Origin: Lachnospiraceae bacterium JLR.KK002
GTDB taxonomy: Bacteria; Bacillota; Clostridia; Lachnospirales; Lachnospiraceae
Direction: 5' to 3'
NCBI GenBank assembly: GCA_036941025.1
Contig: JAYMNP010000001.1
Location: 434,001-498,000, forward strand
Length of the DNA: 64,000 nucleotides
Each line of letters begins with the position of its first letter. The stretch's first letter is position 1. A program made the position numbers and the translations under genes. The notes under the pieces are model-generated. The model made no database searches. It saw nothing but the letters and a program-made list of their open reading frames with translations, and had not been told where the DNA came from. Of the stretch, positions 26,341-35,320 are shown piece after piece.

Positions 26341-27114
26341 ATATCCCGATCCAGCTTGGCCACGAGGGTACAGGTACGGTGGTAAAGATTGGAAAAAATG
26401 TAACCGCAGATTATTCCGGTAAGCCTCTGGCAGTGGAGATAAGATTGTAACCGGGCTGAAACCCTGCGGAACCTGTGATACCTGTACAAAACATCCGGAA
26501 CAGATTCACCTGTGCGACGGAGGAGAGATTTTCGGTCTTCTGGCCGGGGAAGAACATTTTTTTAACGGCTGGTTCGGAGAATATATCAAAATCAATGACG
26601 GGGAGTTATTTTCAATGTGTCCGATATGGAAGATCTGGACAGCCGTCTGCTGATTGAACCTGCTGCAGTTGTGGTTCATGCAGTGGAAAAAGCAAAAGAA
26701 ATCTTTAATTTCAAACACAATTCTTATGTTTTGGTACAGGGCTGCGGCCCCATCGGCCTGCTTCTTCTGGCAACCGTGCGGACCATGGGCTGCCGGAATA
26801 TCATTGCTTCCACCATATGGCATTATGTGTGCCGGGGCGGTTCCATGTGCGAACTGGGATTTTTCGTAAACAACGGCGACGCAGTTTACAATCCCCATCT
26901 GGATATCTGCAACAAAGAAATCAAAGTAGTGGGTTCCTGGACCTGTCAGACCAAAGACTGGCTGCAGGCAATGGAAATGCTGAAAGAAGCCATGAAACAG
27001 GGATGGCCTGTAGGAGAACTGGTTTCCCATAAATTCCCGTTAGATGAAATCAACGAGGCAATGGAGACAAATATCCGTATGGGCGGCCTTAAGATTGCCG
27101 TTGTCAATTCGTAA
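26338..27114 (+). pseudogene. Zinc-dependent alcohol/polyol dehydrogenase (MDR) relic
   Basis: Pieces of a medium-chain dehydrogenase appear in shifting frames: GYIPIQLGHEGTGTVVKIGKNV near 26340 (the catalytic GHE motif), KPCGTCDTCTKHPEQIHLC near 26460 (structural zinc cysteines), then an open frame from 26617 with RLLIEPAAVVVHAVEKA and the Rossmann start YVLVQGCGPIGLLLLATVRTMG. After RNIIAS the nucleotide-binding fold is cut short and jumps to WHYVCRGGSMCELGFF, an internal deletion. The last part (KVVGSWTCQTKDWLQAMEML to RMGGLKIAVVNS) is the normal C-terminus. The gene is non-functional. Confidence 0.7.
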
Positions 27115-27179
27115 ATTAAGACTATAATATAAGGTTCGGTTGTCAGAGGCCCCGAATCACATAATAAATAGCAGGGAGA

Positions 27180-27223
27180 AATCAGGGAAGCGCGGCAGGA
27201 AATGTTGGCTTCCCTGATTTGTT
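27180..27223 (+). terminator. Hairpin terminator after the dehydrogenase relic
   Basis: AATCAGGGAAGC (27180-27191) pairs with GCTTCCCTGATT (27208-27219), followed by a short T run. Confidence 0.6.
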
Positions 27224-27230
27224 GATAAAT

Positions 27231-27380
27231 GTACCAGTTCAGCCCGCGCCTCTTCAGACAGCATTCTGAGCTCATTCATGTATTTACCATGAGGAGGGAC
27301 CCACGAAGTGGGAAGAGCCCTGATGGTTCCTCCTGTAAGAATCTTGTACACATAATACAGGCTATGGCTGAACTGTTGTA
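27231..27380. repeat. Hairpin repeat of family A (short variant)
   Basis: It runs from GTACCAGTTCAGCC to GGCTGAACTGTTGT, with inverted ends like the 14178-14698 copies. The interior holds TTCAGACAG and a stem around GGACCCACGAAGTGGG. It lies ~100 bp upstream of the S1-domain gene. Confidence 0.55.
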
Positions 27381-27482
27381 ATAAAAATCAATATTTTTCT
27401 GGTATTTTTCCGCTGTTTCTGTTAAAATAAACATAATTATGTAATATACATGGCCAGGCCATGGGGAAAAGGAGTGTTGATT

Positions 27483-28385
27483 ATGGCAGAATCTATGGAA
27501 GATTACAAGGAAGAACTGGAAGCCTCCTTCCGGAAAATCAGCGAGGGGGATATTGTTTCCGGGACTGTCATCGGTGTAAGCGAAGAAGAAGTGACACTGG
27601 ATTTGAAATACTATGCCCAGGGAATTATTAAAGCAGAAGATTTGAGCAACGACCCGGCTTTTCGTATTATGGAAGAAGTACATCCGGGAGATGTGATAGA
27701 AGCTACCGTGGTACGGACGGACGACGGAGAAGGAAATATTCAGCTTTCCAAAAAGGAAGCCAACGATATTCTGGCCTGGGAGAAACTGCATACCTGCCTG
27801 GAGGAAGGCACAGAACTTTCCGTAAAAGTGGCTGGAATCGTACCCAGCGGCGTTGTGGCTTATGTGGAAGGAATTCGCGGCTTTATTCCCGCTTCCCAGC
27901 TTGCCCTTTCCTATGTGGAAGCCACAGAGGAATGGCTTGGAAAAGAAGTGAAGGTAAGAGTCATCACTGTGGATGAATCCAAAAAGAAGCTGGTGCTTTC
28001 CGCCAAGGTGATTCTGAAAGAACAGCAGCAGGAAGAACACAATCGGAAAATCGCCATGATGGTACCGGGAAGCATTCTGGAGGGTACGGTGGAATCTCTG
28101 ATGCCCTATGGAGCTTTTGTGGATTTGGGAGACGGAATCAGCGGACTGGTACATATTTCCCAGATTTCCAGAAAGAGAATCGGAAAGCCTTCCGAAGTAT
28201 TAAGCGTGGGCCAGAAAGTAAAAGTAAAAGTGCTCAATACCAATGATAATAAGGTAAGCCTCAGCATGAAGGCACTGGAAGAAGAAATGGTGGATGTGGA
28301 CAGGCCGGAAGAAGTGGAAGAATATGTATCTCATGAAAGTGCTTCTACCAGCCTGGGAGATCTGCTTTCCAAAATTAAACTGTAA
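27483..28385 (+). CDS. S1-domain RNA-binding protein (RpsA-like, three S1 repeats)
   Basis: From ATG 27483 (AAAGGAG 8 bp upstream) the 300-residue protein has three S1 OB-fold repeats: GDIVSGTVIGVSEEEVTLDLKYYAQGIIKAEDL (~18-55), GTELSVKVAGIVPSGVVAYVEGIRGFIPASQL (~115-150) and the most typical one GSILEGTVESLMPYGAFVDLGDGISGLVHISQISRKRI (~198-240). Gram-positive RpsA-like proteins usually carry four repeats. They bind mRNA or act in translation but are not stable ribosomal subunits. It is likely monocistronic or precedes the transglycosylase gene. Confidence 0.9.
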   Translation: MAESMEDYKEELEASFRKISEGDIVSGTVIGVSEEEVTLDLKYYAQGIIKAEDLSNDPAFRIMEEVHPGDVIEATVVRTDDGEGNIQLSKKEANDILAWEKLHTCLEEGTELSVKVAGIVPSGVVAYVEGIRGFIPASQLALSYVEATEEWLGKEVKVRVITVDESKKKLVLSAKVILKEQQQEEHNRKIAMMVPGSILEGTVESLMPYGAFVDLGDGISGLVHISQISRKRIGKPSEVLSVGQKVKVKVLNTNDNKVSLSMKALEEEMVDVDRPEEVEEYVSHESASTSLGDLLSKIKL

Positions 28386-28417
28386 CAATTCAGAAGTGAC
28401 AGAAAGGAGTCCGTTCC

Positions 28418-29197
28418 ATGAGAGTAAACGGAGTACAGAGTACAGACAGTACCGGAAACCAGACAGCGGCCCCTGTGGCGGCACAGAATGGAGATTTTTC
28501 TTCCTATCTGCAGACCACAGCTTCACTGGAGCAGATATTTGACGAGGCGGCCAGAACCTACAATGTGCCCAAAAATCTGATTAAGGCCATTGCAAAGGCA
28601 GAGTCGGATTTCAGGCCTGACGCTACTTCCAAAGCCGGCGCACAGGGAATTATGCAGTTAATGCCGGCCACAGCGCGGGAACTGGGCGTGACAGACGCCT
28701 ATGACCCTTATCAGAACATTATGGGAGGAACCAAATATATCAGCCAGATGCTTGCAAAATATGACGGAAATGTGAGCCTGGCCCTTGCTGCCTATAATGC
28801 AGGAAGCAATAATGTGGCAAAATACGGTGGGATTCCGCCTTTCAAAGAAACGCAGAATTATGTGGTAAAAGTAACCCAGTACATGAATGAGGGCGTTTCA
28901 GCCCCCAATGCTTCCTATAGCATAAATGCCGGTGCGGCAGGCGGCAGCGGCAATGTGGCGGCGGCTTCTGTGGAAGAAGCGGAGGAAAGCTATTATCAGA
29001 GCATTCTGGAACAGCTTTTTTCCTATGAGGATTATCTGAAATTTATTGATTTATATACAAAGATACAGGAAGCACAGCAGGAAAAGGCAGAAGAGGAAGA
29101 ACAGAAACAGCAGCAGGAACAGAACGATTCCTGGCGTGCATATCAGGACCTTTCCTATAATCCGGTAGCCATGAACCTGCTGGGAGGCGGCTTCTGA
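28418..29197 (+). CDS. SLT-type lytic transglycosylase without signal peptide
   Basis: The domain at ~residues 38-150 is a soluble lytic transglycosylase: FDEAARTYNVPKNLIKAIAKAESDFRP (catalytic Glu in KAES), SKAGAQGIMQLMPATA and LALAAYNAGSNNV. It cleaves peptidoglycan between MurNAc and GlcNAc. The N-terminus (MRVNGVQSTDSTGNQ) has no signal sequence, like proteins exported by the flagellar or another non-Sec route. A C-terminal Gln/Glu-rich coiled coil (QQEKAEEEEQKQQQEQ) follows. It abuts dut (TGATGG). A flagellar role would suit this motile organism but is not shown. Confidence 0.88.
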   Translation: MRVNGVQSTDSTGNQTAAPVAAQNGDFSSYLQTTASLEQIFDEAARTYNVPKNLIKAIAKAESDFRPDATSKAGAQGIMQLMPATARELGVTDAYDPYQNIMGGTKYISQMLAKYDGNVSLALAAYNAGSNNVAKYGGIPPFKETQNYVVKVTQYMNEGVSAPNASYSINAGAAGGSGNVAAASVEEAEESYYQSILEQLFSYEDYLKFIDLYTKIQEAQQEKAEEEEQKQQQEQNDSWRAYQDLSYNPVAMNLLGGGF

Positions 29198-29631
29198 TGG
29201 AGAAAATCAGAATAAAGTATTTTGATTCCGAGCTGGAAAAACTGACTTATATCGGCGGAAAATCGGACTGGATTGATTTGCGTGCCAGCGAGACCACAGA
29301 GTTGAAAGCAGGAGAATTTAAACTGATTCCCCTTGGTGTTGCCATGGAGCTTCCGGCGGGATATGAAGCCCATGTGGTGCCCAGAAGCTCCACGTTTAAG
29401 AATTACGGAATTCTGCAGGTCAACAGCTGCGGTATCATAGATGGCAGCTACTGCGGAAATGAAGATATGTGGCGACTGCCGGCCTATGCCACCAGAGATA
29501 CGGTAATCCATAAAAATGACCGTATCTGCCAGTTCCGGATTGTGGAAAACCAGCCTGCCATTGTGTTTGAGGAGACGGAAGTTCTGGAAAATAAAAACAG
29601 AGGCGGTTTTGGAACTACAGGGGTAAAATAG
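29197..29631 (+). CDS. dut: dUTP diphosphatase
   Basis: The 144-residue trimeric-type dUTPase hydrolyses dUTP to dUMP. Motifs visible: SDWIDLRAS (motif 1), VVPRSSTFKNYGI (motif 2), GIIDGSYCGN (motif 3), NDRICQFRI (motif 4) and NRGGFGTTG (motif 5). The start ATG follows the transglycosylase stop directly, so the two are probably co-transcribed. A terminator lies ~60 bp after the stop. Confidence 0.95.
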   Translation: MEKIRIKYFDSELEKLTYIGGKSDWIDLRASETTELKAGEFKLIPLGVAMELPAGYEAHVVPRSSTFKNYGILQVNSCGIIDGSYCGNEDMWRLPAYATRDTVIHKNDRICQFRIVENQPAIVFEETEVLENKNRGGFGTTGVK

Positions 29632-29693
29632 GTATTTCGTCAATTTGTACAGAAAACATCAGTAATTTCGTTAAAGTAACGAAGAGACAGGAC

Positions 29694-29741
29694 AGAAGTA
29701 CTCTTTTCTGGCGAATGTGACAGGAAAGGGTACTTCTTTTT
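29694..29741 (+). terminator. Terminator after dut
   Basis: GAAGTAC and a run of pairs around CTTTTCTG / CAGGAAAG close a stem ending in GTACTTC, followed by TTTTT. Confidence 0.75.
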
Positions 29742-29837
29742 GTGTAGTTGGCGGGTGGTAATTCCACTGGAAGTCTGTTAGTATATTCACATAAACAATT
29801 CTGCACAGAGCAGAATATTACAGGAGGGAAATGAAAA

Positions 29838-30950
29838 ATGGCAAGTTTATCATTAAAAAATATCTGTAAGAAATATCCGAACGGATTTGAAGCAGTTAAA
29901 GATTTTAATCTTGAGATTGAAGACAAGGAATTCATCATTTTCGTAGGACCTTCAGGATGCGGAAAGTCCACAACACTTCGTATGGTGGCTGGTCTGGAAG
30001 AGATTTCTTCCGGTGAACTTTCCATCGACGGAAGAGTGGTAAACGACGTGGAGCCCAAGGACAGAGATATTGCAATGGTATTCCAGAACTACGCGCTGTA
30101 TCCCCATATGACCGTATTTGACAATATGGCATTTGGTCTGAAGCTGAGAAAAGTTCCGAAGGATGAAATCAAGAAGAAAGTGGAAGAAGCTGCAAGAATC
30201 CTTGATCTGGAGAAACTGTTAGACCGTAAACCAAAGGCTTTGTCCGGTGGACAGAGACAGCGTGTTGCTATGGGACGTGCAATTGTCCGTGAACCAAAGG
30301 TATTTCTGATGGACGAACCGTTATCCAACCTGGACGCAAAACTTCGTGTGCAGATGCGTGCAGAGATTGCTTCCCTTCATCAGAGACTGGGCGCAACGAT
30401 TATCTATGTAACCCATGACCAGACAGAGGCTATGACACTGGGAACCAGAATCGTTGTACTGAAAGACGGAATCATCATGCAGGTAGATTCTCCTCAGAAG
30501 TTATACAACGAGCCGGATAACCTGTTTGTAGCAGGATTTATCGGATCTCCTCAGATGAACTTCCTGGATGCTGTATGTAAGGTAGAGGGAGATACGGTTA
30601 AGTTACAGGTTGGCGATACAGCCATTACATTACCGCCTTCCAAGGGCAGGAAACTGATTGACGGTCATTATAATGGCAAGACAGTTGTAATCGGTATCCG
30701 TCCGGAAGATATTGACGATTCCCAGATTGCTCTGGAGACTCATAAAGACAGTATCTTTAACACAAAAGTTACCGGATACGAATTACTTGGCTCCGAAGTA
30801 CTGTTATACTACACCATCAATGGAACCAGCATGACTGCAAAAGTGGATTCAAGAACACCGGCCCGTCTCGGCGATTCCATCCAGCTTGCAATGGATATTG
30901 AAAAGATTCATATTTTCGATAAAGAAACTGAATTGACAATTACCCACTAA
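29838..30950 (+). CDS. ugpC: Sugar ABC transporter ATP-binding protein (UgpC/MsmX type)
   Basis: The 370-residue ATPase has Walker [10 protein letters not shown] (~residue 37), Q-loop [13 protein letters not shown], signature [14 protein letters not shown], Walker [18 protein letters not shown]-loop VTHDQ and a C-terminal TOBE/MalK regulatory part (GIRPEDI). It is an orphan with no permeases nearby, like the multitask MsmX/MsmK ATPases that energise several CUT1 sugar importers in Firmicutes. It uses more common codons than its neighbours, suggesting high expression. The following PucR-type gene may regulate it or the sugar systems. Confidence 0.93.
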   Translation: MASLSLKNICKKYPNGFEAVKDFNLEIEDKEFIIFVGPSGCGKSTTLRMVAGLEEISSGELSIDGRVVNDVEPKDRDIAMVFQNYALYPHMTVFDNMAFGLKLRKVPKDEIKKKVEEAARILDLEKLLDRKPKALSGGQRQRVAMGRAIVREPKVFLMDEPLSNLDAKLRVQMRAEIASLHQRLGATIIYVTHDQTEAMTLGTRIVVLKDGIIMQVDSPQKLYNEPDNLFVAGFIGSPQMNFLDAVCKVEGDTVKLQVGDTAITLPPSKGRKLIDGHYNGKTVVIGIRPEDIDDSQIALETHKDSIFNTKVTGYELLGSEVLLYYTINGTSMTAKVDSRTPARLGDSIQLAMDIEKIHIFDKETELTITH

Positions 30951-30981
30951 TCCGGTAATATAATTTCATAACACTAATGTT

Positions 30982-31017
30982 CGGAAGCGATGCAGAGATG
31001 TGTTGCTTCCGTTTTTT
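30982..31017 (+). terminator. Terminator after ugpC
   Basis: CGGAAGC (30982-30988) pairs with GCTTCCG (31005-31011), then TTTTTT. Confidence 0.85.
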
Positions 31018-31075
31018 GTTCCGTATTCGTATGCTCTGACATACCGTAAATGAAAACATTTTCAGGAGAAAACAT

Positions 31076-32179
31076 ATGCTGTCAAATCATAAATTACAGG
31101 TTACATTAGAAGAAATCAAAGAAATATCCAGAGTGGATCTGGCTCTTTACAGCGACAAGGGAAAGCTGCTGGCTTCCACGTATCAGCCGGAAGAGGAAAT
31201 GGAAGATGCCATCCGGTTTTTTGCAGATTCCATGGCGGAAAGCCAGATGCTTTCCGGATGCCACTTTTTTAAGATTATGATAGAAAATGAACTGGAATAT
31301 ATTCTGCTGGCGCGGGCCGGCAGTGAGGAAGCCTACATGATTGGAAGGCTGGCGGCCTGCCAGATTCGGAATATGGTCAGTGCTTTTCAGGAGCAGTTTG
31401 ACCGGAACAGCTTTATGCAGAATGTGGTGCTGGGCAATATGCTGGTGGTGGACATGTATAACAAAGCCAAGAAACTGCATATTGAGACAGCTCAGCGCGT
31501 GGTATTTATTATAGAAGTATCCGGCAAAAAAGACGGAATTGTGATGGAGACAGTGAAGAATCTTTTCGCTTCCACCACCAGGGATTTTATTACGGAGGTA
31601 GATGAGAAATCCGTGATTCTGGTGAAAGATGTACGGGAACTTCCCCAGGAAGAAGAGCTGGCAAATCTTGCGGAGATGATTGTGGATAATCTCCAGATGG
31701 AAGCCCTGGTAAAAGTGCGGGTAGGTTACGGCAACCGTGTGGAGTTGCTGCAGGACATTGCACGTTCTTATCAGGAGGCCAGGATGGCATTGGAGGTAGG
31801 AAGCATTTTTTACGCGGAAGACCACACGGTTTCCTACAGCAATCTGGGCATTGGAAGGCTGATTTACCAGCTTCCTGCCAGTTTATGTGAAATGTTCCTG
31901 AAAGAAGTGTTCGGGGAAAAAGTGCCGGATATTTTTGATGAGGAAACTACGGTAACAATTAACAAATTTTTTGAAAATAATCTGAATATTTCGGAGACAG
32001 CACGCCAGCTTTACGTGCATCGGAATACGCTGGTGTACCGTCTGGAGCGAATCGAAAAGGTGCTGGACCTGGATATCCGTACTTTCGAGGACGCCATGTT
32101 GTTTAAAATTGCCCTGATGGTTATTTCTCATATGAATTATCAGAGAAGTCTGACAGAAAAGAAAGCAGAAGAAGATTAA
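31076..32179 (+). CDS. PucR/CdaR-family transcriptional regulator
   Basis: The C-terminal ~60 residues hold the PucR helix-turn-helix (FFENNLNISETARQLYVHRNTLVYRLERIEKVLDLDIRTFEDAMLFKIALM). In front is a GGDEF-like/CdaR linker (VRVGYGNRVELLQDIARSYQEARMALEVG), and at the N-terminus a sensor-like domain with no membrane span. The family senses small molecules such as sugar acids or purine breakdown products. Its position after ugpC suggests a role in carbohydrate uptake, as an inference. AGGAG precedes the ATG. Confidence 0.85.
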   Translation: MLSNHKLQVTLEEIKEISRVDLALYSDKGKLLASTYQPEEEMEDAIRFFADSMAESQMLSGCHFFKIMIENELEYILLARAGSEEAYMIGRLAACQIRNMVSAFQEQFDRNSFMQNVVLGNMLVVDMYNKAKKLHIETAQRVVFIIEVSGKKDGIVMETVKNLFASTTRDFITEVDEKSVILVKDVRELPQEEELANLAEMIVDNLQMEALVKVRVGYGNRVELLQDIARSYQEARMALEVGSIFYAEDHTVSYSNLGIGRLIYQLPASLCEMFLKEVFGEKVPDIFDEETTVTINKFFENNLNISETARQLYVHRNTLVYRLERIEKVLDLDIRTFEDAMLFKIALMVISHMNYQRSLTEKKAEED

Positions 32180-32236
32180 CTGCCCGAAACAGGAAGAAAA
32201 ACAGGATTAGCTGTCTGAAACAGGAAGGAAAAATAT

Positions 32237-32674
32237 ATGAAAATTTCTACAAAGGGGCGGTATGCCCTGCGTTTGATGCTGGATCTGGCACTGGAAGAAA
32301 ATCAGATTGTCAGACTGAAAGATGTGGCAGAGCGACAGGAAATTTCCATAAAATATCTGGAGCAGATTATTTCTGTCCTTCAAAAATGCGGCTACGTGAA
32401 AAGCATGAGGGGACCGGGCGGAGGTTATACCATTGCCAGAAAGCCGGAAGAATATACGGTGGGGATGATTCTGCGTCAGATTGAAGGGAGCCTGGCCCCG
32501 GTAAGCTGTCTGGAGCAGCCGGAAAATGACTGTCACCGCCGGGGCGAATGTGTTACGCTGCGGGTCTGGCAGATGCTGTATGACGCCATAAATGAAGTGG
32601 TGGATAAAGTGACGCTGGCAGATTTGGTAGAATGGGAGCGGGAACTTCGGGGAACGGTGGATTATGTAATCTGA
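32237..32674 (+). CDS. Rrf2-family (IscR-like) regulator
   Basis: A 145-residue winged-helix protein: MKISTKGRYALRLMLDLAL and EISIKYLEQIISVLQKCGYVKSMRGPGGGY are typical of the Rrf2 family. Three cysteines (Cys91, Cys99, Cys105) have the spacing of Fe-S-ligating Rrf2 proteins such as IscR, so it likely senses Fe-S or redox status. No isc or suf genes follow within the window. It lies ~55 bp after the PucR gene. Confidence 0.9.
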   Translation: MKISTKGRYALRLMLDLALEENQIVRLKDVAERQEISIKYLEQIISVLQKCGYVKSMRGPGGGYTIARKPEEYTVGMILRQIEGSLAPVSCLEQPENDCHRRGECVTLRVWQMLYDAINEVVDKVTLADLVEWERELRGTVDYVI

Positions 32675-32731
32675 CAGAACTTCCATTTATGACAGGAAAT
32701 TGCCTTTTTGCACCATGCTATGTTAGAAAAT

Positions 32732-32758
32732 TAAGGAAATTTCGGGAGAAACCGATAT
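32732..32758 (+). promoter_or_regulatory. Sigma-28 (FliA/SigD)-like promoter of the coiled-coil gene
   Basis: TAAG (32732-32735), 15 bases, ACCGATAT (32751-32758) fits the sigma-D/FliA pattern TAAA-N15-GCCGATAT with one mismatch in each box. It lies ~58 bp before the ATG at 32816, suggesting motility-linked expression. Confidence 0.55.
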
Positions 32759-32815
32759 ATAATACAGGTAAACAATGACGTGATTGGATTTCTGACAGCA
32801 GAAAGGGGCAGAGGC

Positions 32816-33712
32816 ATGAAAATAGGAAAGGCAGCAGAACAGGAGACGCCTGTAAGAAACGGGTATGGAAAAGACCGTGTGGAACATCAGGCAGAGGAGA
32901 AACAGGGAAAAGAGAAACAGGGCCGGAGCATTCAGGCTTCCGAGCTGAATCTGTTCCAGGACGGGATTGCAGATAAGAAGAAAAAGGCAATGCAGGATGC
33001 CATGGATTTTGTAAAGCAGCAGTTTGCATCAGATTCTGAAGTAGATGCAGTGATGGATGAGTGCAGGACTCAGATTGCAGAAGGGAAGGAGCAGTCCCTG
33101 GAGGCTTCGAGAGAACTGAGAAGTATTGAGGAACAGAAAGCACAGTTGAAGGAAGAATATCCCGACGGCGGCGAAGAATATGACGCTTTTATGAAGGATT
33201 TAAATGAACAGGCAGGCCACTGGAAGAAAGAAATGGAAATGGGCCAGTCTGCGGTTTCCGATTCCACGAAGGCCATTAAGTCCATGAAGCAGGAAGCCCT
33301 GAAACACCATGGTATGGTGGATGCTGCGAAAGCGGCTGAGGAGACCCTGGAAGCTGCCAGCAAAGAAATGGTGGGAATGCTGCTGAATGAGGCAAAGGAT
33401 ACGGTGGATAAGAAACAGGAAGAGACCGTAGAGAAGGCTGAAGAAGCCAAAGAGGAAAAGACTGAGCAGGAAGAAGCAATAAAGGAAGCACAGGCGGAGC
33501 AGGAAAAACAGGCACAGGAAATCGAAGAAGCACTGGAGAAGCAGAAACAGACCAGGGAGCGCAGGCATATACCCCAGTCAGCATCCTTTGCCCCGGTGGA
33601 AGAACTCCGGAATAAGCAGCAGAAAATTCTGGAAAATACCCAGTTGATTCTGGAAGAACAGAGTCTGCTGCCGGAAGAGATAAAAGGAATTGTAGTAGAC
33701 TTTAATTTATAA
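32816..33712 (+). CDS. Coiled-coil protein, probably motility-regulated
   Basis: The ~298-residue hydrophilic protein has no signal peptide or membrane span. It is rich in Glu, Lys, Gln and Ala, with long predicted coiled coils (residues ~90-150 and ~185-245, e.g. KKQEETVEKAEEAKEEKTEQ) and a C-terminal helix (KQQKILENTQLILEEQSLLPEEIKGIVVDFNL). I do not recognise the family. A sigma-28-like promoter precedes it. ATG 32816 is preferred over 32780 because it lies below the promoter and behind AAAGGGGCAGAGG. It may be a flagellar or chaperone-like accessory protein; this is a guess from promoter and composition only. Confidence 0.6.
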   Translation: MKIGKAAEQETPVRNGYGKDRVEHQAEEKQGKEKQGRSIQASELNLFQDGIADKKKKAMQDAMDFVKQQFASDSEVDAVMDECRTQIAEGKEQSLEASRELRSIEEQKAQLKEEYPDGGEEYDAFMKDLNEQAGHWKKEMEMGQSAVSDSTKAIKSMKQEALKHHGMVDAAKAAEETLEAASKEMVGMLLNEAKDTVDKKQEETVEKAEEAKEEKTEQEEAIKEAQAEQEKQAQEIEEALEKQKQTRERRHIPQSASFAPVEELRNKQQKILENTQLILEEQSLLPEEIKGIVVDFNL

Positions 33713-33774
33713 AAGGCGCTGCAGACATTGCCGGTGCTGCGGAGTTTTGATTGGAATTTGTTTGAAAACAGAGC

Positions 33775-33825
33775 AGAAAGCCAGACCTTCAATGTTATTT
33801 GACAGGGACTGGCTTTCTGTTTTAT
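33775..33825 (+). terminator. Terminator after the coiled-coil gene
   Basis: AGAAAGCCAG (33775-33784) pairs with CTGGCTTTCT (33809-33818), followed by GTTTTA. Confidence 0.65.
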
Positions 33826-33911
33826 GCACAGGCCCACATAGAGGAACAGGTATATTCAGGGAAATATGCCAGCAGGATAACGGTGGAAATTTGTACAGGA
33901 GGAGACAGACG

Positions 33912-35135
33912 TTGAAAAACAGAAGAAAACAGATGCGGGGCAGAATCCTGCTGCTGTCTGTATTTGCCAGCTTTTGGATGGCAGGCTGCGGAAATCTTTT
34001 ACAGGAAAGCCCGGCCGGGCAGAACAGCCAGTGGGAACGTGGTACGGGGCAGGACAGCCTGCAGGCGGAAAACAGCCAAAAAGGCGCAGCCGGCGGCAGC
34101 AGTGACGGAACGCTGGAAGTTCACTATATAGACGTGGGCCAGGGGGATGCTACGCTGATTCGGCAGGGCAGTCATGCCATGCTGATTGACGGCGGAAATA
34201 ATGATAAGGGCACTGCTCTGCAGTCTTACTTACAGTACCAGGGGATTGAACATCTGGATTATGTAATCGGAACCCATCCTGACGCCGACCATGTGGGCGG
34301 GCTGGATGTGGTTATGTATAAATTTCCCTGGGATACGGTTATCCTTCCGGATTTGGAGAAGGATACCAGGACGTATCAGGATGTACTGAACGTGATTGCA
34401 GAACAGGGAAAGAAGATTACTTATCCCGCCGCCGGTACTGTTTATAAGCTGGGCGAGGCAGAATATACCATTATAGCTCCGGCAAAAGAGGATTACGGGG
34501 ATAACTGGAATGATTATTCTGTGGGGATTCTTCTGCAGTTTGGAGAAAATCGCTTTATCTTTACCGGGGATGCGGAAGAACAGGCAGAACAGGATATGAT
34601 GGAAGAAGGGCTGGATTTGTCTGCGGATGTGTTAAAAGCAGCTCATCATGGCAGCGATACGGCCAACACCATGGAATTTCTGGAAGAAGTAGAGCCTGAT
34701 GCTGTAGTAATAAGCTGCGGGGAAGGAAACAGCTACGGCCATCCCAGAGCCGGGGCCATGAATAATTTCCGCAGTATTGGAGCGAAAGTATACCGTACTG
34801 ATGAACAGGGAACCATTGTGGCAGTTTCCGACGGAAAGGGAATCACCTGGAACTGCTCCCCCAGTGAGAGCTGGAAAGCCGGAGAGCCTGGAGGAGGGCA
34901 GGAGGCAGAACCTGAACAGGCCGCCAGTACAGGCCAGGACACTGCAGGCAGGAACCTCTCAGGGGAAGACGATGCGGAAACGGAGTATGTGCTCAATACC
35001 AATACCGGAAAATTTCATCGGCTTTCCTGCGGCAGTGTCGTACAAATGCAGGAGGAAAACAGGGAATACACCGATTGCAGCAGGCAGGAACTGATAGAAC
35101 AGGGGTATGAACCCTGCGGCAGGTGTAAGCCCTGA
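33912..35135 (+). CDS. ComEC/Rec2-like metallo-beta-lactamase-fold lipoprotein with C-terminal Cys-rich domain
   Basis: I choose the TTG at 33912 because AGGAGGAG lies 8 bp before it; the ATG at 33933 is too far away. The product begins with a lipoprotein signal (MRGRILLLSVFASFWMAGC, lipobox MAGC), then a ComEC-type MBL-fold hydrolase: HYIDVGQGDATLIRQG, GTHPDADHVGGLD (HxDxDH metal site), FIFTGDAEEQAEQ and LKAAHHGSDTANT. After an acidic linker the C-terminus has KFHRLSCGSVVQM and GYEPCGRCKP, an Ada-like or nuclease-associated Cys motif that could bind zinc. The family includes secreted nucleases and phosphodiesterases. It is anchored outside the membrane, perhaps degrading nucleic acid. Confidence 0.85.
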   Translation: MKNRRKQMRGRILLLSVFASFWMAGCGNLLQESPAGQNSQWERGTGQDSLQAENSQKGAAGGSSDGTLEVHYIDVGQGDATLIRQGSHAMLIDGGNNDKGTALQSYLQYQGIEHLDYVIGTHPDADHVGGLDVVMYKFPWDTVILPDLEKDTRTYQDVLNVIAEQGKKITYPAAGTVYKLGEAEYTIIAPAKEDYGDNWNDYSVGILLQFGENRFIFTGDAEEQAEQDMMEEGLDLSADVLKAAHHGSDTANTMEFLEEVEPDAVVISCGEGNSYGHPRAGAMNNFRSIGAKVYRTDEQGTIVAVSDGKGITWNCSPSESWKAGEPGGGQEAEPEQAASTGQDTAGRNLSGEDDAETEYVLNTNTGKFHRLSCGSVVQMQEENREYTDCSRQELIEQGYEPCGRCKP

Positions 35136-35162
35136 GCAGGCAGTATGTAAAATGCGCACAAT

Positions 35163-35195
35163 AAAAAGAATCCGGCTTTGCCGGATTCTTTTTAT
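35163..35195. terminator. Bidirectional terminator between convergent genes
   Basis: AAAAAGAATCCGGC - TTT - GCCGGATTCTTTTT is a perfect palindrome with A/T tracts, serving the + gene ending 35135 and the - gene ending 35321. Confidence 0.85.
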
Positions 35196-35320
35196 TGTGC
35201 GACAGGAGGAAAATATTGCTTTGCAATTCTTATAAACGCGATACGTTCAGCATACTGCGTATGCTCTGACGCACCGCAAATGGCGCAGCAAACCGTCCAG
35301 CTCCCTCATGATTGAGAGAT

